NCBI GenBank assembly: GCA_030159075.1
Contig: BROG01000959.1
Location: 123,501 to 187,500 of the forward strand
From: Atrina japonica
Lineage: Eukaryota; Mollusca; Bivalvia; Pterioida; Pinnidae
DNA length: 64,000 nucleotides
Direction of reading: 5' to 3'
In this document: in pieces, positions 58,398-64,000 of the stretch
How the letters are laid out: each line of letters begins with the position of its first letter
How positions within the stretch are numbered: position 1 is the stretch's first letter
Position numbers and translations under genes: made by a program
The notes under the pieces: model-generated
Seen by the model: only the letters and a program-made list of their open reading frames with translations
What the model was told of the DNA's origin: nothing
Databases searched by the model: none

Positions 58398-58443
58398 TAT
58401 TAAAAACCTCAGATACCAAAGTGTAAATCAATAGAATGTCCAG
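58398..58443 (-). repeat. PLE 3' tail fragment in intron of copy C
   Basis: The segment aaaaacctcagataccaaag followed by tgtaaatcaatagaatgtcc is a reversed PLE tail, very close to that at 17.09 kb. Confidence 0.75.
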
Positions 58444-58993
58444 GAATAAGAAATCAGTTCAATAAAATTTAAGTCTTAATCGTCTAACTATGTGCTATAT
58501 ATCTACAGAAAATCTAGTCTCGGAGAGTTGTGGTGTTGAAAGTACTACCTCTGACAATTTGATTATTCCATAACGAAAACTTAGCGACATAGATCTAGGT
58601 GGCAACTTTATGTTTCATATATATGGTGATTATGTATTTTTCAAAACTTTAAAATCAAATCATACACTCGATTCTAAAATGAGGTCTGGGCACCAAATTG
58701 TTGATTGTTGTTTGGTGACCGTACCATATCGGTTTCATTTGTAAATTGGTTAATGCTGCAACATCATCCGTAGGCCTATGGGGACCGGACAAAACTTATA
58801 TAAATCAATGATACAATAAATATGTCATTGAATTTTATTAATTCCTTTATCTATGTTCACAGAAGGTGTTGTGAAGTAGTCACGTTATCGACATACTTGG
58901 AAACAGCATCTACGGGAAGTAAAATATCTCAAAAGTGTACGAAAAATCTTAATGAAATATGAAATAATGATGCACTATATAATTGTCTTGCAG

Positions 58994-59075
58994 TGTAATT
59001 TGTCCGGGGGAAACAGAAGGACATGCGATCTTGGTAGCCACCTGGGATTTCCAATGTACAACAGCCAAAAATATA
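58994..59075 (+). CDS. Possible exon 2 of PEBP-like copy C
   Basis: After acceptor attgtcttgcag two frames are open. One reads VICPGETEGHAILVATWDFQ, which fits the PEBP pattern V-x-PG...P-x-V-x-W; the other reads CNLSGGNRRTCDLGS. Neither phase joins exon 1 cleanly and no donor is certain. Low confidence. Confidence 0.25.
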
Positions 59076-59133
59076 TATTTCAACTTTTGATTTTGTTTTC
59101 AGAATTATTGTTGCTTTTCTTTGAGATATATTT

Positions 59134-59136
<3 letters not shown>

Positions 59137-59220
<84 letters not shown>
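59137..59220. repeat. (TA)n microsatellite
   Basis: A TA array with one phase break near 59,164. Confidence 0.95.
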
Positions 59221-59222
<2 letters not shown>

Positions 59223-59349
59223 TCGTCATTTAAACACTTTGTCTTGCGATCACAATATAGTGTATATGTTATTGTCAATTATTTGAATGTTATTATCCAA
59301 ATTAAAATTTAAATCACACAATAACGGGATATCTAATTTACACAAAAAT

Positions 59350-60110
59350 TATACTTATCATATTTTCCTTACATATGTCCATATGACAAAACATTTTACA
59401 TAGTAATCTTGTCTGTTTCCTTTTCCATCCTGCCTTTTCCTGTCTGGACAAACAGTACAGTCTGGCATTTGTTTAGGATCATCAAACATGCCCGGAAAAT
59501 GTTTACCAGTCAGTTGAGCAGGTGCAGGTAGTTGGACTCTGTCCTAAATTTGGTCAAACTTCATTTGCCTCCACTACTGAACCATTTATTACTTTCTCTC
59601 GAAATGCTTTTGTTCCTCTTTGTTCAAATTATTGTCCACTTTTTTATACAGTATAAATCAATTTACTTTTAGAAGAGCTACCTCTCTGTTACGATGATAT
59701 ATGGTATGCTACCATTTTACTGATTTGTGTGGGTAATAGTATGATCGAAGTTATTGGTCAAATTTATCGACGCCTCCCATATACTAATTATACCGTTCTG
59801 CCATGACAGGAATTTTCCCATTTCTGTAGCCATTATCTTATTTTGCTCTTACTTTCCTACCTGCTGTCAAATTATTATGAATTGACTTCATAAAATGCAC
59901 ACGTTTCGTATACTGCCATGCACAAGATACAATGTTGTCTGACCGCATAAACACGGGATCATCGTTTTTTGCCCAATGGAATTTTACTGCTATGTAACTC
60001 CTTTGAAAAAAAATCTTATTAGGTAGAACAATACCGCATAGTCCGATTTGTTTCTCTAAGAGACTTGCACACAAATTCGGACATGTATAACAATTATCCG
60101 TGTCAAACCG
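59350..60110 (-). pseudogene. piggyBac-type transposase relic
   Basis: On the minus strand the order is DNCYTCPNLCASLLEKQIGL (the DN motif region, near 60,097), YIAVKFHW and KRVHFMKSIHNN, then YMGGVDKFDQ (59,781-59,755), LRSYYYPHKSVKW, and finally the Cys-rich C-terminus MPDCTVCPDRKRQDG. MGGVDKFDQ and the C-terminal Cys region are hallmarks of piggyBac and PGBD proteins. Stops and frame breaks are frequent, so it is dead. The N-terminal half is missing, and no terminal inverted repeats were identified. It lies in an intron of copy C. Confidence 0.85.
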
Positions 60111-60261
60111 TGTCCTTAATTCTCAAATCCCTCTAATTATCTTGCTCTGAAAAAAAGTATGTTCATCATTTCTCTCAATGATTCTCTCAATTTTTGTTTT
60201 CCTGTATACGTCAAAAATTTCAAAATATAGCCACTTTCACAAAGGCATTTAGTCGCTTTGT

Positions 60262-60402
60262 TTGTTTGCTTGTTTTGGGGAAACGTCCCATTCAAAAATA
60301 TTTCACTCATATGGAGACGTCACCCAATGTTAGTGAAGGGTTTCAAAATTTAGCCTTTGCTCGGCACTTAAGGCCATTAAGCAGGGAGGGCTCTATTACG
60401 TT
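60262..60402 (-). repeat. SINE family A 3' fragment, antisense
   Basis: Contains acgtcccattcaaaaatatt, ctcatatggagacgtcaccc and gctcggcacttaaggccatt; the tRNA head is missing. Confidence 0.75.
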
Positions 60403-60409
60403 TCTGTCA

Positions 60410-60760
60410 ATTAGACTTCACATCAGTTGAGCTCCAATTTGAAAAAGATTTTCTAGAGAGAAAGTGGTATAAGGTATGGCCAAATAATGAATCTAAACGT
60501 ATACACAAAATCCGTCGCAGAGGAACCAATGTAAAAGATGTCTATCCTAGCTTTAGAAGAATTATATTACGCTGTCCCTTTTGTTTAAATTGATGGTGCC
60601 ACATTCAGTCTGTGTTACATAAAGGTTTTTGATTAAACTTCACAGCTTTATTGTATTACAAGTCAACGTACAGGGGTACGGACAGGGATCGGGGATTGGT
60701 AAGAGATTATCGCAGGAAGAAATAAGACTTGTCAATGAAAAATAAAATGTCCCTTTTAAT
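60410..60760. other. No recognised gene
   Basis: No ORF or repeat recognised. Confidence 0.3.
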
Positions 60761-60764
60761 GACC

Positions 60765-61200
60765 TTTCAAGGACCTTTCAGTAACCATTCAGTTCACTAA
60801 ATAGCAGGTTCGTTTCAGTAACTTTATAAGGACCATTCTGTCAGTCACGTCTATCAGCAACACTTGGATGACCATTCAGTCAATTTTCATTGGATATTTA
60901 GTCATTTTTCAATAAACATTCGGTGACCATTCCGTCACATTTCAATGTCATTCAATCACTTTTCAGTGTAAATTCCACTTCCTTTCAGTTATCATTCAGT
61001 CACCTTTCCGTGGTTATTCTGTCTCCTTTAAGATGCAATTCAGTCAATATTCAGTTGCTATTCTGTCACCTATGAGTTGCCATCCAAGCACTTTTCAGTG
61101 ACCTATCACTCAGTGGTCATTCAGTCATCATTCTGTCATCTCTCATTCGCCAGTTAGTCACTTCTCAGTGATCATTAAGACAGATGTTAATAATATGACG
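60765..61200. repeat. Degenerate minisatellite, CATTCAGTCAC-type unit
   Basis: Motifs such as accattcagtcacctttcag recur with heavy variation over about 430 bp, at a spacing of roughly 14 or 28 bp. No ORF. Confidence 0.65.
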
Positions 61201-61362
61201 GAATGATCACTAAAAAGTTACTAAAAAGTGACTGAAATTATTGGTTTTTAGTCTTTGTCATTAGTTTCATTGTTTGGAATCAGTTTATGTGTAGACTATT
61301 GATGACTCCAGTGTATGGCCGAGTTATAGGTATGAAGTCAATACTAACATTCTTCACTAATC

Positions 61363-61430
61363 ATGGTGGGACTAGATATCGATTGTGAATCGAGAACGCC
61401 ATTGGTATACTGGCTGGTCAAAACATTAAG
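61363..61430 (+). pseudogene. Exon 3 remnant of PEBP-like copy C
   Basis: MVGLDIDCESRTPLVYWLV and KTL, ending AAG|GTAGAC, correspond to copy B exon 3. The exon body is one base shorter than in B (shift near GTCAAAACATT), and the sequence upstream of MV lacks an acceptor in frame. So copy C is damaged here. Confidence 0.5.
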
Positions 61431-61781
61431 GTAGACAAACACTTTTATTACATTACGATATACAAATATACTTGGAAATGCTGTTGATTAGAAATAAGGC
61501 TTTAAAACATAACTTAAAGTTGTTGACTAAACTAAATCGTTTTTATTGAAATCCCTGCATTAGAACTTACCGTCACATTTGTAATTGAGGTAACATATAA
61601 TGAACTGAGTTAGATAAATCAGCCTGAGTATATCAATAAATGATGTAAAATAATAACTATCGATAATGTACGTTCGTTTCTTTTTCCCGCTTGTATATCT
61701 TCGCGGATGCAGCTCGTTCATTACCGCAGCTTTTGAAAATCATTTTATCTTGTAATATATCTCTAAACAATCTTTTGACAG

Positions 61782-61827
61782 GGCAAATCGTTAAAGGATG
61801 GAGATATTGAAGGAAACACAGTGCATG
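61782..61827 (+). CDS. Exon 4 of PEBP-like copy C
   Basis: After acceptor tcttttgacag it reads GKSLKDGDIEGNTVH, ending CATG|gtttgt, phase 1 out. Exon length (46 bp) matches copy B. Confidence 0.55.
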
Positions 61828-62568
61828 GTTTGTTTTAGATATCTTTCATAGCGCACAAATTTCCGGACGGCACCAAGTGCTTTCATACCTAAAATAAATC
61901 GTACAAAATGTAAGACATATCATACACAGGGTACAAATTACCTTATAACCGATAACATTTGCCTTGAGTACGAAACGTTTTGTTCACGAAACCCTCTTAT
62001 GTCATCCGGAAGTCTCTGTGCGCAGGTGCAGTTCATATACACGTATTTATTGCGAAAAGGTACATTGTTCAGTTGGAAGATTTATTTTATATCTTGTGTT
62101 AATATCAACTAAAGATGTCCTTTTAGTTTAAAACTGCACATTCAATATCGTGAAACGTATCGAAAATGATTTTTCAACTATTCAATAATTTCTTTAGCAT
62201 TATTTATTTCAACAAATATTATGCCAACAGAAAAAAATCATTCATTGCATTGTTGATATAGTCACAGTCCAAATTAAGACATACAGAATGTCAGAAAAAA
62301 TAAACTGAATGATCTCACCTCAGGTGCGCTGAGTGTATAGGACGAGGATATAGCCTAAGTAATAAGGTATAAAAATGTCGACGTATATCATTTATCTTGT
62401 CAGTATCAACTCATCAAGAAATTATCTAACCGTAATTTACTGTAAAATACAAGCTTTAAGTTTCCATAAATCTAAATGTAATATTTGCATAATATTTTGG
62501 ACGCTGCATCGGACACCTGTGTAACACACACACACAAACACACACACACACAAACATATATATTTCAG

Positions 62569-62767
62569 AATACAAAAGCCCCCGTACGATCCTGTCTATA
62601 TACTCGGTGATCAATATTACAAGTTCTTTCTACTGGAGCATGAAGCTGGATATGACAACAACGTGGATCCCGTTAACACTACCTCGTATACACAGGATAT
62701 CATGCAGTTTATGGTTGACAACAGCTTGCAGCTACTTACAATGTTTCATTTCCATACAACATATTAG
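62569..62767 (+). CDS. Exon 5 (last) of PEBP-like copy C
   Basis: After acceptor tatatttcag the exon is open to TAG at 62,765. Its best frame reads IQKPPYDPVYILGDQYYKFF, LLEHEAGYDNN and TQDIMQFMVDNSLQLLTMF. It matches the PEBP region PPxPP..HRYxFLL and continues to a C-terminus. However, this frame is not in phase with exon 4: the EYK start used by copy B is in another frame here, because of two extra bases near its start. Copy C is therefore either a pseudogene or spliced differently. Confidence 0.5.
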
Positions 62768-62879
62768 ATATATTTATACTCCTGTACATGGTAATTAGTT
62801 TATGATATGTATTTTAATTCAAACTAAATCAATGTTCACTTACATTGTATACGGAGATGGATGCAATAATCAGACATCC

Positions 62880-63115
62880 CGATGTGAAACGTTTACGATG
62901 TAGGATAATCAAATAGAATGGTCAACTAAGCTTACTTTTTTGTGTCATCCTGTATATAATCAATATCCATACTTTTCCGTTGTCCATGTTGATAAGATAG
63001 TATCTGTTAGAAACCAGGTACAATATATATGGTATTAAAGGAACGTTGTTTGTGAATATCAAAGTTATTTTGATGTTGTCAAAATTCGTGTGAAAATGAG
63101 GTCGAATCCAGTGCT
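62880..63115 (-). CDS. Candidate exon of minus-strand secreted family
   Basis: On the minus strand a continuous frame reads FDNIKITLIFTNN, LYLVSNRYYLINMDNGKVWI and IIYRMTQKSK. It aligns with 5,296-5,485 at nucleotide level and with GDTGKVYVIYLF of the 57.4-kb exon at peptide level. It lies directly downstream of PEBP exon 5, convergent with it. Boundaries and family are uncertain. Confidence 0.4.
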
Positions 63116-63374
63116 GTATTCACATACAAATAGTAAAGATGAATTAATCAATTGCTAGTGAAAAAGTGATAAACTCGATTTCTCAAGAAAATGTCACAAA
63201 ATAGATCTTAATTTAAGAATGTCTCCGTATATGTCTTTTAGTCAATGTATATAAATCCAAGAAGTTAAAAAAATGGAAAGCGATTTAAAAGAAATCAGCT
63301 AATGCCCCTCAAAATGTTGTTCATTGCCAAAGGATTTACTACAGTTTTAGCTGCATACTGGCATCAAAACAAAA

Positions 63375-63689
63375 TTAACCATCCAATTCATATGCAATAC
63401 AATTATATACAAAATTTGATTGTATTCCATTGCAAGGAAATTCAATACAAACATTAAGATGGTTACTGTCCAGCACCTGGTATTCACACGTTTGAAGTCC
63501 CACACTTGTGAATTGTTTGTCATTTAGACTTACAGTTTTGCATGTATTAAGCATTTGTAAACTAGAAATAGTGACAACTCTTGCCTGATCCTCAACGAGA
63601 ACAAATATTTCTGTACAAATACGTATGGGATCTATACTTAAAACGCATCTTATCGTAGGATAAGTGTGGGACATATAAGTGATCTAAAC
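63375..63689 (-). CDS. Candidate last exon of minus-strand secreted protein
   Basis: A probable acceptor (ttttgtttag) starts ITYMSHTYPTIRCVLSIDPI; the frame runs to a TAA at 63,375. It contains several Cys (RICTEIF, LNTCKTV, QTCEYQV, NVCIEFPCNG, YNCIAYE). Alternating hydrophobics suggest an extracellular beta-rich domain with disulphides, loosely CUB-like, which is not established. The rest of its gene would lie right of the window. Confidence 0.45.
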
Positions 63690-64000
63690 AAAAGTATTTT
63701 GATTGATAAATACATTACTTACAAGGTATACACATATAAAGTTTCACTAGACGCACTGACTAACTAATGTTCCTAAAGTTCTTATTATTTGCCATAGAAT
63801 CATGAAAAGTAAACTTACTACAATGCTGACGATCAGTAACCTCACACTGAGACAAAGCAGAAAACGTTCTACCACCCTTAACTGCAGTACAGGCATTTGA
63901 TTTGTTTTGTTTTGTTTTGTTTTTAGTACTGTCATTCTATTTCTTAAGTCTCCAAAAATCGCTAACAATATGACTTTTTTACAGTACGCTCAGATAGAAG

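Noticed and set aside
63747..63968. 73-codon minus-strand ORF with a hydrophobic stretch
   Set aside because: It includes a ttttg repeat and has no splice signals or homology to other copies in the window.

Overview
The window reads as intergenic and intronic DNA of an invertebrate, most likely a bivalve mollusc. It is AT-rich, has no operons or ribosome binding sites, and carries about twenty dinucleotide arrays. Mobile DNA dominates: Penelope-like elements (PLEs), tRNA-headed SINEs, palindromic MITEs, a piggyBac relic and a Ty3/gypsy-class LTR element. The SINE bodies and the PLE reverse transcriptase resemble families I know from bivalve genomes; the species is an inference.

Layout. 0-7 kb: edge of a degraded gene copy A (PEBP-like), invaded by a near-complete PLE pseudogene, then a promoter and broken first exon of another copy (D). 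7-20 kb: MITE, minisatellites, direct and inverted repeats and 5'-truncated PLE copies. 20-26 kb: PLE tails and SINEs, one with a 12-bp target duplication. 26.4-30.4 kb: a nested tandem-repeat domain, first a ~1.05-kb higher-order repeat whose monomers each carry a T-rich tract plus CAG|GTA, then an exactly 98-bp satellite that seems to derive from a SINE tail. 31-39 kb: SINEs, MITEs and an antisense PLE with a largely open RT frame. 39.6-46.4 kb: copy B of the PEBP-like gene between two near-identical inverted repeats. 48.4-49.8 kb: a foldback element. 50.3-57.25 kb: a complete LTR retrotransposon on the minus strand with near-identical LTRs, a 5-bp target duplication, a tRNA-Leu-type primer site and the unusual pol order PR-IN-RT-RH, as in Gmr1-like elements. 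57.4-63.7 kb: copy C of the PEBP-like gene, with minus-strand candidate exons of another secreted-protein family on either side and a piggyBac relic in an intron.

How the parts relate. The only host-like coding material is a tandemly duplicated locus: a TATA-type promoter, a signal-peptide exon ending at GTAAGT, and exons with PEBP-like motifs, interleaved with minus-strand exons that are also duplicated. All copies carry damage (missing exons, frameshifts or a stop), so they may be decaying paralogues. Some frame breaks, mainly in the LTR element, sit at homopolymers and could be assembly errors. The rest is repeat inserted into repeat: the LTR element lies inside a tandem PLE tail, and SINEs lie in dinucleotide arrays and in other repeats.
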